The notes under the pieces: generated by a model
What the model saw: the letters and a program-made list of their open reading frames with translations, nothing else
What the model was told of the DNA's origin: nothing
The model's database searches: none
Origin: Clostridia bacterium
Lineage (GTDB): Bacteria > Bacillota > Clostridia > RGIG8785
NCBI GenBank assembly: GCA_017620795.1
Contig: JAGAUM010000206.1
Location: 1-6,813 of the forward strand
Reading direction: 5' to 3'
Length of the DNA stretch: 6,813 nt
Translations under genes and position numbers: made by a program
Shown: piece by piece, positions 1-6,065 of the stretch
How positions within the stretch are numbered: position 1 is the stretch's first letter
Layout of the letters: the number at the start of each line of letters is the position of its first letter

Positions 1-146
1 CCTTTGTCAATAAGTCTGCCTGCAAGTGTGGAAATAGTAGTAAGCTTTTTATCAGGCATTTTCTCGGCAAGTTCACTTGTCGTTACTTTGCCATTTTTAT
101 CCCAGATAATTCTCATAATCTCCATTTCAGTTTCCGATATTTTCAT
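1..146 (-). CDS. BlaI/MecI/CopY-family transcriptional repressor (N-terminal part, cut by window edge)
   Basis: The first 48 codons are visible; the rest lies beyond the left edge. The start is ATG at 146-144, preceded by a purine-rich GAAGGGAG ribosome binding site. The peptide begins MKISETEMEIMRIIW and continues through VTTSELAEKM to TISTLAGRLIDK. This is the winged-helix layout of the BlaI/MecI family: the ISE-x-E-x-EIMRI(I/L)W first helix, then a recognition-helix region ending in the T-x-x-T-L-x-x-RL-x-x-KG pattern. Family members are dimeric repressors of about 120-150 residues. They bind TACA/TGTA dyads and are usually inactivated by cleavage by a membrane metalloprotease of the BlaR1/MecR1 type, often encoded downstream, which here would be outside the window. 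Its targets (beta-lactam, copper or other stress genes) cannot be told from this fragment. The promoter with operator-like dyads at 168-210 supports autoregulation. Confidence 0.85.
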   Translation of the reverse strand, partial: MKISETEMEIMRIIWDKNGKVTTSELAEKMPDKKLTTISTLAGRLIDK

Positions 147-167
147 TAAAACTTCTCCCTTCGTTTC

Positions 168-196
168 TACAAGTTGTTTTTATTATACATCGTGTA
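168..196. promoter_or_regulatory. Paired BlaI-type operator dyads over the blaI promoter
   Basis: Two similar dyads are seen: TACATCGTGTA at 186-196, lying between the -35 and -10 boxes and touching the -10, and TACAAGTTGTT at 168-178, at the expected transcription start. Their centres are 18 bp apart. They sit inside a larger perfect 11-bp inverted repeat with arms TCGTTTCTACA (161-171) and TGTAGAAACGA (193-203). BlaI, MecI and CopY repressors are known to bind TACA/TGTA dyads in this position. That this protein binds here is inferred. Confidence 0.7.
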
Positions 197-210
197 GAAA
201 CGAATGTCAA
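182..210 (-). promoter_or_regulatory. Consensus sigma-A promoter of the blaI-like gene
   Basis: Read on the minus strand, a perfect -35 box TTGACA (210-205) and a perfect -10 box TATAAT (187-182) are separated by exactly 17 bp. Transcription would start near 175, leaving a leader of about 30 nt before the ATG at 146. Such a strong promoter fits a gene held down by its own repressor. Confidence 0.85.
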
Positions 211-261
211 TAGTTCCACGAAAAAATACTCTTTTTTATTTTATGATATAGTAGAACAGAT

Positions 262-306
262 AAAAAAATAGAGAATGGCTCTAACTAAATAGTTAAGCCA
301 TTCTCT
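262..306 (-). terminator. Rho-independent terminator downstream of the tRNA-fMet 3' fragment
   Basis: A perfect 11-bp stem (270-280 with 296-306) continues through a second 5-bp stem (282-286 with 291-295) after a single bulged base at 281, closing on an AAAT loop. On the minus strand the stem is followed by a run of seven T (268-262). It begins directly after the CCA of the tRNA fragment at 308. It was probably the original terminator of the tRNA locus. Confidence 0.85.
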
Positions 307-307
307 T

Positions 308-339
308 TGGTTGCGGAGGGAGGATTTGAACCTGCGTCC
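308..339 (-). pseudogene. Detached 3' fragment of tRNA-fMet (pseudo-tRNA / possible att-like repeat)
   Basis: Positions 308-333 are identical over 26 bp to 525-550, the 3' end of the intact initiator tRNA: CCA, the 3' strand of the acceptor stem, and the T loop with the 3' T-stem strand. Similarity continues with two changes to 339, about 30 of 32 bases in all. The two changes fall in the 5' side of the T arm and variable region, so the T stem reads GCAGG against CCTCC with one mismatch. No matching 5' acceptor strand, D arm or anticodon arm is found upstream on the minus strand, so this is not a working tRNA. A duplicated tRNA 3' end is the usual footprint of site-specific integration into a tRNA gene. 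Unequal recombination between tRNA genes would also fit. Confidence 0.75.
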
Positions 340-488
340 GTTCGCAACATCAATTCAATTGCGCCGTCGGGCGGCTGATTTCATTGTGTTGCAGCACAAC
401 CCTGCGCCCTCGCTGTTTCGTCCACCGGACGCGCTCGGGCTCGGTTCCTTCGGGAACCCTTGGTCGGAGGTTCAATCCCCAAACAATG
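340..488. other. Non-coding stretch with consecutive hairpins and an inverted tRNA-like segment
   Basis: No credible gene was found. Four short perfect hairpins follow one another: CGCC-GTCG-GGCG (362-373), TTGTG/CACAA with a 6-nt loop (384-399), CGTCC-ACC-GGACG (419-431) and GGTTCC-TTCG-GGAACC (443-458), the last closed by the very stable C(UUCG)G tetraloop. On the plus strand, TCGGGCTC (435-442), AACCC (455-459) and GGTCGGAGGTTCAA (462-475) match, in the same order, pieces of the anticodon arm and T arm of the neighbouring tRNA-fMet, but in the opposite orientation. About 12 bases replace the middle of the anticodon loop. It could be scrambled tRNA remnants, a small structured RNA or an assembly join. 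I cannot tell which. Confidence 0.4.
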
Positions 489-523
489 AAAAACACCGAC
501 GCCCAAAGGGCATCGGTGTTTTT
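489..523 (-). terminator. Terminator of tRNA-fMet, potentially bidirectional
   Basis: Arms 489-504 and 508-523 pair around an AAA/TTT loop. On the minus strand the only imperfection is one G-T wobble; on the plus strand the same position is a C-A mismatch. The outer bases form T runs on both strands (five T on each), so it could stop transcription from either side. It starts two bases after the CCA end of the intact tRNA (525). Confidence 0.85.
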
Positions 524-524
524 A

Positions 525-601
525 TGGTTGCGGAGGGAGGATTTGAACCTCCGACCTTCGGGTTATGAGCCCGACAAGCTACCAGGCTGCTCTACTCCGC
601 G
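525..601 (-). tRNA. Initiator tRNA-Met (tRNA-fMet, anticodon CAT)
   Basis: The minus strand folds into a complete 77-nt cloverleaf with encoded CCA. The acceptor stem pairs CGCGGAG with CTCCGCA, but the first pair is a C-A mismatch (C1 x A72). The anticodon stem TCGGG/CCCGA surrounds the loop CTCATAA and carries three consecutive G-C pairs next to the loop. The T arm is GGAGG-TTCAAAT-CCTCC. The C1 x A72 mismatch and the GGG/CCC anticodon stem are the known hallmarks that separate initiator from elongator tRNA-Met: they allow formylation and exclude it from elongation. It has its own promoter and terminator, so it is a single-gene unit. A 26-bp copy of its 3' end lies at 308-333. Confidence 0.96.
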
Positions 602-614
602 TCGAACATCTAAT

Positions 615-643
615 ACTATAGCACAGTTTTTGGAGTTTGTAAA
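615..643 (-). promoter_or_regulatory. Promoter of tRNA-fMet
   Basis: On the minus strand TTTACA (643-638) and TATAGT (620-615) are 17 bp apart, with a TGC extension directly before the -10 box (extended -10). Transcription would begin near 608, a few bases before the mature 5' end at 601. The A/T tracts just upstream (644-670) could act as an UP element, as is common for stable-RNA promoters. Confidence 0.75.
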
Positions 644-664
644 GACCTTTTTTGAAAAAGTTTT

Positions 665-696
665 AAAAAAGACCGCCGATAATTCGACGGTCTTTT
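665..696 (-). terminator. Terminator of the uxa operon
   Basis: A 9-bp stem AAAAGACCG/CGGTCTTTT (667-675 with 688-696) encloses a smaller CGA/TCG stem with a TAAT loop. On the minus strand it ends in six T (670-665). It starts 5 bp after the uxaA stop codon, closing the regulator-uxaC-uxaB-uxaA transcript and insulating the tRNA promoter that follows. Confidence 0.85.
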
Positions 697-700
697 ACTT

Positions 701-2134
701 TTACAGGGTTACACCCGTTTTGAAAATCGCCAGGTCTCTTGCTTCGAACTGTTCGTTCTTGGCTTTGATTTCGCCGTTTGCCAAGGCGATAACCATGTCA
801 TAAAACTCGTCACACAGTTGGTCCATGGGAACGCCATCCACCAAGACTCCTGCGTTAAAGTCAATCCAGTTCTTTTTCTTTTCAGCGAGCTTGGTATTGG
901 TCGAAACCTTAACAGTAGGAACAGGACAGCCAAAAGGCGTGCCACGGCCAGTGGTAAACAAAACCACCTGTGCGCCTGCGGCGGCAAGTCCGCTGGCAGC
1001 GACCAGATCGTTACCGGGGCCGCTCATCAGCAGTAAGCCATTGGCGCTTACATGGTCGCCATACTCCATGACGTCCGAAACAGGGGCGGTACCGCCCTTT
1101 TGTACACAGCCCAAGGACTTCTCCTCCAGGGTGGTGATGCCACCGTCCTTATTACCGGGAGAGGGGTTTTCGTACACAGGCTGGTTATTGGACTGGAAAT
1201 AGCGTTTAAAGCCGTTGATCATGCTGACCGTCTTATCAAAGATAGCTTCGTTGACACAACGGTTCATCAGCAAGGTTTCGGCACCGAACATTTCAGGGAC
1301 TTCGGTCAGAATCGTGGTACCGCCCTGTGCGACCAAGCGGTCACAGAACACACCCAAAAGCGGATTGGCGGTAATGCCCGAAAAGCCGTCCGAGCCACCG
1401 CATTTCAAACCGACAACCAGTTTGGAAACGGGCTGTTCGGTCCGTTCCTGTTTGGCGGCAATGGCTTTTAACTCGTCTAACAGTTTTAAGCCTTCCTCGT
1501 ACTCATCCTCGCAACCCTGACATTCCAGGAAACGGACATTTTCACGCTGGATTTCGGGACAAGCCTTTAAGAGGTTTTCGATGCGGTTGTTTTCACAACC
1601 CAAGCCCAGAACCAGAACGCCTGCGGCGTTGGGATGGCAAATCAGGCCCGAGAGGATTTTTTGAGTGTTATACTGGTCATCTCCCAACTGGGAACAACCG
1701 TAAGGATGTGGGAAAGAATAGACCCCTTCGCAATTTCCTGGCAGGTCCTTGCTTGCTTTTTCTGCCAATAATTTGGCGATGTTGGTCACGCAACCGACGG
1801 TCGGGATAATCCAGACCTCGTTACGGATGCCAACCTTGCCGTCGGGGCGCAGATAGCCCTTAAAGGTACGGGGCGCCTGCTGGGCAAGAGGGGTGATATT
1901 CGGCTCATAAGTATACTCTTCGATGCCCGAAAGACCTGTCTTCATGTTATGGGAATGAACCCACTCCCCTTCCTGAATATCCGCAGTGGCAACACCGATG
2001 GGGTAGCCGTATTTAATAACCTTCTCACCCTTTTTAATGGGGGCAAGTGCCAGCTTCTGACCCATAGAAAGGGTCTGGTAGGGCTCTAACAGAACCCCTA
2101 CATTATCTTTCGGAGAAATGGTAAACAGTTTCAT
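701..2134 (-). CDS. uxaA: Altronate dehydratase (UxaA)
   Basis: A cytoplasmic dehydratase (EC 4.2.1.7) that converts D-altronate to 2-keto-3-deoxy-D-gluconate, the third step of galacturonate catabolism. At 477 residues it is close to the usual length of about 490-500. The N-terminal SAF-like domain (about residues 1-75) includes HSHNMKTG (60-67). A linker then leads to the main UxaA/GarD-type body, which opens with GYLRPDGKVGIRN (93-105). Conserved family stretches follow: HPYGCSQLGDD (143-153), GLGCENN (177-183), KCGGSDGFSGITANP (244-258) and GRGTPFGCPVPTVKVSTNT (396-414). The repeated conserved cysteines fit the known Fe2+ dependence of the family. The relatives galactarate and altronate dehydratase share this architecture; the uxaC-uxaB neighbours decide for altronate. 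The ATG start is set by GAGGAAG, which overlaps the uxaB stop codon 9 bp upstream. Last gene of the operon. Confidence 0.95.
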   Translation of the reverse strand: MKLFTISPKDNVGVLLEPYQTLSMGQKLALAPIKKGEKVIKYGYPIGVATADIQEGEWVHSHNMKTGLSGIEEYTYEPNITPLAQQAPRTFKGYLRPDGKVGIRNEVWIIPTVGCVTNIAKLLAEKASKDLPGNCEGVYSFPHPYGCSQLGDDQYNTQKILSGLICHPNAAGVLVLGLGCENNRIENLLKACPEIQRENVRFLECQGCEDEYEEGLKLLDELKAIAAKQERTEQPVSKLVVGLKCGGSDGFSGITANPLLGVFCDRLVAQGGTTILTEVPEMFGAETLLMNRCVNEAIFDKTVSMINGFKRYFQSNNQPVYENPSPGNKDGGITTLEEKSLGCVQKGGTAPVSDVMEYGDHVSANGLLLMSGPGNDLVAASGLAAAGAQVVLFTTGRGTPFGCPVPTVKVSTNTKLAEKKKNWIDFNAGVLVDGVPMDQLCDEFYDMVIALANGEIKAKNEQFEARDLAIFKTGVTL

Positions 2135-2143
2135 GGTTCTTCC

Positions 2144-3592
2144 TCACTTTACGATGTCTGCCATAGCTTCGCGAGCACCCTTTTGTGCGATGGCAAGCAT
2201 GCCATCGGTAACGGCATCAACAAAGCCTTCAATAGCGGTCAGATCCTCGCCCCAAAAAGCGGTCTGGGAAGCGGCGGCAGTGACATATGCGCGAACCGAT
2301 GCGGCATCGGTTTCGTCCAGTTTGGATGCGGCTTCTGCAAAGAAGTCTACAACAGCGGCATCATCGGCAATCTTATATTCACTGCCGTTGACCATACCCA
2401 TAAAGCCGTCTGCGGTCTTTTTGCCTGCATAGAAACGAATGAGTGCGGCAAAAGAGAAGGTCAGTGCCTTGGGCAGTTTACCGTTTTTAGCGATATAGTC
2501 TTTAAAGGAGTCTTTGCAACGAGCCTTCCACTTGGAGACCGAGTTTAATGCGATGGACAACAACTGATGGTCAATAAAGGGGTTGGCGAAACGCTCGAAC
2601 ACGCTGGAGGCGAAGTTCTTGCAGTCTTCGGGGTCCAAGGTCAGAGTGGGGATGATTTCATCATAGACGCAGGTTTCTGCAAACTTGCGGATGGTGGGGT
2701 CGTTCATGCAATCGCGAACGATGGTCTCCCCTGCCAAATAAGCCGCCAGAACCATGGAGGTATGGCAACCGTTTAAGATGCGAACCTTGCGGTCGCGATA
2801 GGGTTTGACATCGTCAGTAAACTTGACAGGCAGACCGATTTTGTCCAAGGGCTGGCGTTTGCTTAAACCGCCCTTATCCTCGATAACCCACAGGGCAAAG
2901 GGCTCGCCAACGTCCAAGAGCTTATCCGAATAACCCAGCTTGGCTTCCAGCTCTGCGATTTCGTCACGGGGATAACCGGTTACAATGCGGTCTACCAGCG
3001 TATCACAGAAATAGCATGCATCGTCCAACCAGTCGATGAAATCCTGTTCCAAGCCCCAGTTATTGGCGGTCTTGATGCAGCAGTCGCGCAGGTTCTTGCC
3101 GTTCTCGGCAATCAGTTCGCAGGGGAGCAGATAAAGCCCTGCTTCTTTAGCGCCCTCGAAGGTCTTGAAACGGCGGTACAAGAACTTGGTCAGTTTGCCG
3201 GGATAGGTTACGGGAGGGCAATTCTCGTACTTGTCGGCAGGGTCATAGACGATACCTGCTTCGGTAGTGTTGGAAACAATGTACTCTAAAGAATCCAAAT
3301 CCGCATATTCCATGAAGCGGTCATACTCTTCACAAGAGCCGACAGTGTCCGCAACAATGGTCATTTTCTGAACATTGTTCTTTAGCTCACCGTTTAAGAT
3401 GCCGCGAAGAATCAGGGTGTACTCGTTATTCTGTTCACGGAACGGGGTTAAGTCGCCGAAAGGAACGGCTTTGGCAATGGCTACCTTGCCTGCCAGGATG
3501 CCTTCTTTATGAGCGGCGTCCATCATCCATTCTACGAAAGCACGAAGGAAGTTTCCTTCACCGAACTGTAATACTGAAATCTTTTCACTCAT
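2144..3592 (-). CDS. uxaB: Tagaturonate reductase / altronate oxidoreductase (UxaB)
   Basis: A cytoplasmic NAD-dependent enzyme (EC 1.1.1.58) that reduces D-tagaturonate to D-altronate, the second step of the pathway. The 482 residues match the family length of about 480-500. The N-terminal Rossmann domain begins with VLQFGEGNFLRAF (7-19), the nucleotide-binding loop of the mannitol dehydrogenase / long-chain polyol dehydrogenase family. SNTTEAGI (107-114) is typical of the uronate reductases. The catalytic K-x4-N-x2-H signature is seen as K269, N274 and H277 in KVRILNGCHT, followed by the helical C-terminal domain. The paralogue UxuB (fructuronate reductase) is related, but the SNTTEAGI form and the uxaA/uxaC context favour UxaB. 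The start ATG lies 2 bp after the uxaC stop; its ribosome binding site AGGAGG lies inside the last uxaC codons, so the two are probably translationally coupled. Confidence 0.95.
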   Translation of the reverse strand: MSEKISVLQFGEGNFLRAFVEWMMDAAHKEGILAGKVAIAKAVPFGDLTPFREQNNEYTLILRGILNGELKNNVQKMTIVADTVGSCEEYDRFMEYADLDSLEYIVSNTTEAGIVYDPADKYENCPPVTYPGKLTKFLYRRFKTFEGAKEAGLYLLPCELIAENGKNLRDCCIKTANNWGLEQDFIDWLDDACYFCDTLVDRIVTGYPRDEIAELEAKLGYSDKLLDVGEPFALWVIEDKGGLSKRQPLDKIGLPVKFTDDVKPYRDRKVRILNGCHTSMVLAAYLAGETIVRDCMNDPTIRKFAETCVYDEIIPTLTLDPEDCKNFASSVFERFANPFIDHQLLSIALNSVSKWKARCKDSFKDYIAKNGKLPKALTFSFAALIRFYAGKKTADGFMGMVNGSEYKIADDAAVVDFFAEAASKLDETDAASVRAYVTAAASQTAFWGEDLTAIEGFVDAVTDGMLAIAQKGAREAMADIVK

Positions 3593-3594
3593 GA

Positions 3595-4995
3595 TTATTC
3601 CTCCTCAAATGCAAAGAAGCGCATTGCGTTATTGTAGCAGATATCTTGAACCATTCCGCCCAAGGTCTCCATGTCTGCAGGGTATTCACCGTTTTCGACC
3701 AGGTTGCCGAAGTAGTTACAAAGGATGCGACGGAAGTATTCGTGACGGGTATAGGACAAAAAGCTACGGCTATCGGTCAGCATGCCTGCAAAGTTGCCTA
3801 AAACAGACAGGTTGGCAAAGGCCTGAAGCTGCGCCTGCATGCCAGACAGATTGTCGTTAAACCACCAGCCGCTACCTTGCTGAACGCGGTTGGCGATTCC
3901 TGCTTTGGAGAAGCAACCCGACAGGGTATTTAAGGCTTCGTTGTCTGCAGGGTTGATGGAGAAGAGAATGGTCTTAGGCAGTTTATCCTCCTGCTCCAAG
4001 GTATCCAGTAATTTAGCCAGTTGGGCTTCACAGGAAGCGGTGCCGATGGTGTCAAAGCCAGTATCGGGGCCCATCTTTGCATAGGTCTTGGCATTGGCAT
4101 CACGGATAACACCGTAGTGGATTTCCATGACCCAGTTACGGGCATGGTATTCTTTTGCCAAGAAGAGCAGTAACGCGGTCTGGAAGCCGTCAATCTGGGT
4201 CTGGGTCAAGGGCTTCTTTGCCAGTGCCAGCTTGTAAGCTTTTTCAATTTCCTTTTCAGAAATCAGTGCAAAGGGAACCACATCCACACCGTGGTCACAG
4301 GCACGGCAACCCATGGAATGGAAGTAGTCGATGCGCTCTTTTAATGCACGCTTTAAGTCCTTAAAGGTGGACAAGGGGTAGCCAACGCACTCGGACAGGC
4401 TCTTGATATAGTCCACAAAGGGAGCCTTATGCAGGTTAATGGCTTTGTCGGGACGGAAGGCAGGGAATACTTTAAAGTCGGTAACCGCCTCGGCAATACG
4501 CTTATGCTCAGACAGGTCACTTACGGGGTCATCGGTAGTGCAGATGACGCGGACGTTGGACTTGCGGATGATTTCACGCACGGTCAGGTTTTGGAGCACT
4601 GCATTACAGGTCTCCCAAATCTTTTGGCAGGTGGCAGGGCACAACGGCTCATGCACATCAAAGTAGCGCTGTAATTCCAAGTGAGTCCAGTGGTATAAGG
4701 GGCTCCCGATTAAGCGGGGCATGGTCTCTGCCCATTTTTCAAAACGCTCGTAGTCAGAAGCACCGCCTGTGATGTAATACTCATCAACACCACAAAAGCG
4801 CATAGCACGCCACTTGTAATGGTCTCCGTAAAGCCAGACCTGAGTGATGTTTTCGTACTTGCGGTCATCGGCAATATCTTTTGGGTCGATATGGCAGTGG
4901 TAGTCCACAATCGGCATGGTCTTGGCATAGTCATGATACAAGCTCTGTGCCGTGGGGGTTTGTAATAAGAATTGTTCGTCCATAAATGCTTTCAT
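3595..4995 (-). CDS. uxaC: Uronate (glucuronate/galacturonate) isomerase (UxaC)
   Basis: A cytoplasmic isomerase (EC 5.3.1.12) that converts D-galacturonate to D-tagaturonate and also D-glucuronate to D-fructuronate. It is a metal-associated TIM-barrel protein of the amidohydrolase superfamily. Its 466 residues match the usual 465-475. The first-strand metal motif HxH is H33 and H35 in DYHCHIDPKDI. Other conserved family stretches are CTTDDP (152-157), ACDHGVD (232-238), EIHYGVIRDAN with H293 (291-301), GSGWWFND and LTDSRSFLSYTRHEYFRR near the C-terminus. The ATG at 4995 is preferred over an in-frame ATG four codons later because AAGGAG lies 8 nt upstream, overlapping the regulator's stop codon. 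First enzyme gene of the operon, 12 bp after the regulator. With uxaB and uxaA next to it and no uxuA/uxuB in view, galacturonate is the likelier natural substrate. Confidence 0.96.
   Translation of the reverse strand: MKAFMDEQFLLQTPTAQSLYHDYAKTMPIVDYHCHIDPKDIADDRKYENITQVWLYGDHYKWRAMRFCGVDEYYITGGASDYERFEKWAETMPRLIGSPLYHWTHLELQRYFDVHEPLCPATCQKIWETCNAVLQNLTVREIIRKSNVRVICTTDDPVSDLSEHKRIAEAVTDFKVFPAFRPDKAINLHKAPFVDYIKSLSECVGYPLSTFKDLKRALKERIDYFHSMGCRACDHGVDVVPFALISEKEIEKAYKLALAKKPLTQTQIDGFQTALLLFLAKEYHARNWVMEIHYGVIRDANAKTYAKMGPDTGFDTIGTASCEAQLAKLLDTLEQEDKLPKTILFSINPADNEALNTLSGCFSKAGIANRVQQGSGWWFNDNLSGMQAQLQAFANLSVLGNFAGMLTDSRSFLSYTRHEYFRRILCNYFGNLVENGEYPADMETLGGMVQDICYNNAMRFFAFEEE
3598..3606 (-). 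promoter_or_regulatory. uxaB ribosome binding site embedded in the 3' end of uxaC
   Basis: The final three glutamate codons of uxaC (GAG GAG GAA) form the Shine-Dalgarno sequence for uxaB. Its core AGGAGG occupies 3605-3600 on the minus strand, 7 nt before the uxaB ATG. This arrangement fixes the uxaB start and implies translational coupling of isomerase and reductase. Confidence 0.8.
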
Positions 4996-5007
4996 CGTTT
5001 ATTCTCC

Positions 5008-5982
5008 TTATATGGTTTCTTTTTCTACCAGACGGCACCCAACCCATTTGGTCTGTGGAGCGCGTCCATTCTCAATCGAGTCTAACAAAAGTTGTACTGC
5101 TGTCTTACAAAGTTCTTCGGGGTTGCAGTCTACCGAGGTGATGCGAGGAGTACTGCTCTCGGTTAAGAGCATGTTGTTATACCCGACCACTGCAAAGTCC
5201 TCAGGCACACGCAACTTTAGTTCGTGCGCCGCTTTCATAGCGCCTACCGCCAGCACATCGTCTGCCGTGACCACTGCCTCAAAAGAAACACCTTTTTTGT
5301 AAGCATCTAAAACCGCTTCTTTAGCGGCATCAAAGGATAGGTCACAACGGCTGACGTTAACAGACAGGCCGTTTTCCTCCGACCCTTGCAAGAAGCCCTC
5401 TTTTTTGCGTCCGTTGGAATAGTTCTCCAAGCTGTAAAGATAGAGGCAGTTTTTATAGCCCCGTTTCTTCAGACGGCTGGCAACGCTTTTCATGACCTCT
5501 ACCTCGTCGGAAAGTACCTGTGAAAAGCGCGGATCCTCTGAACGGCCCAAGAGTTTGACCATCGGCACATTAATGCGCCGATACTGGCTTAAAACCGTTT
5601 CTACCTGATCAAACATAGAACCGCAGAAAATCAAACCTCGAACCTTTTTGCCCATCATCCAGTAAAAGCCTTGCTGTGCCTTTTCCAAGTCATAACGGCT
5701 GTTAAAAAGCACATACTCATACCCGTTCTTTTGCAGTTCACGGTCCAAAAAGGAAACCATTCTTGCATGGAACAAGTCTGCAATGTCCGGCACCACAATG
5801 CCCACCACGGCAATGTCAGCACGGCTGAGTCCGCGTGCGTAGGAACTGGGAGTATATTCGTTCTTTTTCATAACCTCCAGCACCCGTTGACGGGTCTTTT
5901 CCTTGACGCTTCCTCCGTTTAATACGCGGGAGACGGTGGCGATGGATACCCCTGCCTCCTCTGCAATCTGATAAATGTTCAC
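5008..5982 (-). CDS. LacI-family transcriptional regulator of the uronate operon
   Basis: A 324-residue DNA-binding regulator, close to the family norm of 330-345. The N-terminal helix-turn-helix is IYQIAEEAGVSIATVSRVLNG (3-23), the LacI signature. A hinge region containing SSYARGLSR (46-54) leads to a periplasmic-binding-protein-like sensor domain from about residue 57. The sensor carries the late family motif TADDVLAVGAMKAA (239-252), then RVPEDFAVVGYNN (258-270) and TSVDCNPEELC. No signal peptide or membrane segment is seen. The start is GTG at 5982-5980, chosen because the HTH begins at once and GGAAGGAAG lies upstream at the proper distance. It is the first gene of the operon, so it is expected to control its own transcript through the operator at 6005-6018. 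The ligand is unknown; galacturonate, tagaturonate or a later intermediate is inferred from context. The Escherichia coli uxa genes are instead controlled by a GntR-family protein (ExuR). Confidence 0.93.
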   Translation of the reverse strand: MNIYQIAEEAGVSIATVSRVLNGGSVKEKTRQRVLEVMKKNEYTPSSYARGLSRADIAVVGIVVPDIADLFHARMVSFLDRELQKNGYEYVLFNSRYDLEKAQQGFYWMMGKKVRGLIFCGSMFDQVETVLSQYRRINVPMVKLLGRSEDPRFSQVLSDEVEVMKSVASRLKKRGYKNCLYLYSLENYSNGRKKEGFLQGSEENGLSVNVSRCDLSFDAAKEAVLDAYKKGVSFEAVVTADDVLAVGAMKAAHELKLRVPEDFAVVGYNNMLLTESSTPRITSVDCNPEELCKTAVQLLLDSIENGRAPQTKWVGCRLVEKETI

Positions 5983-6004
5983 TTTTTCACTTCCTTCCGT
6001 GTTA

Positions 6005-6018
6005 CGAAAGCGCTTACA
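6005..6018. promoter_or_regulatory. LacI/cre-type operator in front of the regulator-uxa operon
   Basis: On the minus strand the site reads TGTAAGCGCTTTCG. It is centred on the perfect palindrome AAGCGCTT (6008-6015) and extends to 12 bp with one mismatched pair. Central CG flanked by A/T arms is typical of LacI-family operators, and the site also fits the Bacillota catabolite-responsive element (cre) consensus at all but the last position. It lies about 5-20 bases after the predicted transcription start, a good position for repression. Binding by the local regulator, by CcpA, or by both is possible and cannot be decided by eye. Confidence 0.7.
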
Positions 6019-6029
6019 ATTACAAAATC

Positions 6030-6058
6030 AGCATACCATATCCGCAAAATAAAGTCAA
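6030..6058 (-). promoter_or_regulatory. Promoter of the regulator-uxaCBA operon
   Basis: On the minus strand TTGACT (6058-6053) and TATGCT (6035-6030) are separated by 17 bp. The start would be near 6023, giving a leader of about 40 nt that contains the operator and the ribosome binding site of the regulator's GTG start. No terminator or other clear promoter was found in the short gaps between the four genes, so one transcript from here is expected. Confidence 0.75.
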
Positions 6059-6065
6059 GAGAATA

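Noticed and set aside
4..213. Plus-strand reading frame of 69 codons at the left edge
   Set aside because: It is antisense to the BlaI-like gene, its promoter and its operators; the minus-strand reading has clear family motifs.
308..550. CRISPR-like direct repeats
   Set aside because: There are only two copies, one inside a working tRNA gene, and they are explained by tRNA 3' end duplication.
311..568. Plus-strand reading frame containing peptide patterns such as EGGFEPPTF and RREDLNLRP
   Set aside because: These peptides come from reading antisense through the tRNA-fMet gene and its 3' fragment. They are a familiar false-gene pattern over tRNA loci, and there is no ribosome binding site or domain.
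308..601. A single tRNA-fMet gene split by a group I intron or other intervening sequence
   Set aside because: The copy at 525-601 is a complete cloverleaf by itself, and the fragment at 308-339 has no separate 5' half to join with.
384..803. Plus-strand 139-codon reading frame running over the tRNA and into the 3' end of uxaA
   Set aside because: It overlaps the intact tRNA, two terminators and the end of a well-supported gene on the other strand, and shows no recognisable protein features.
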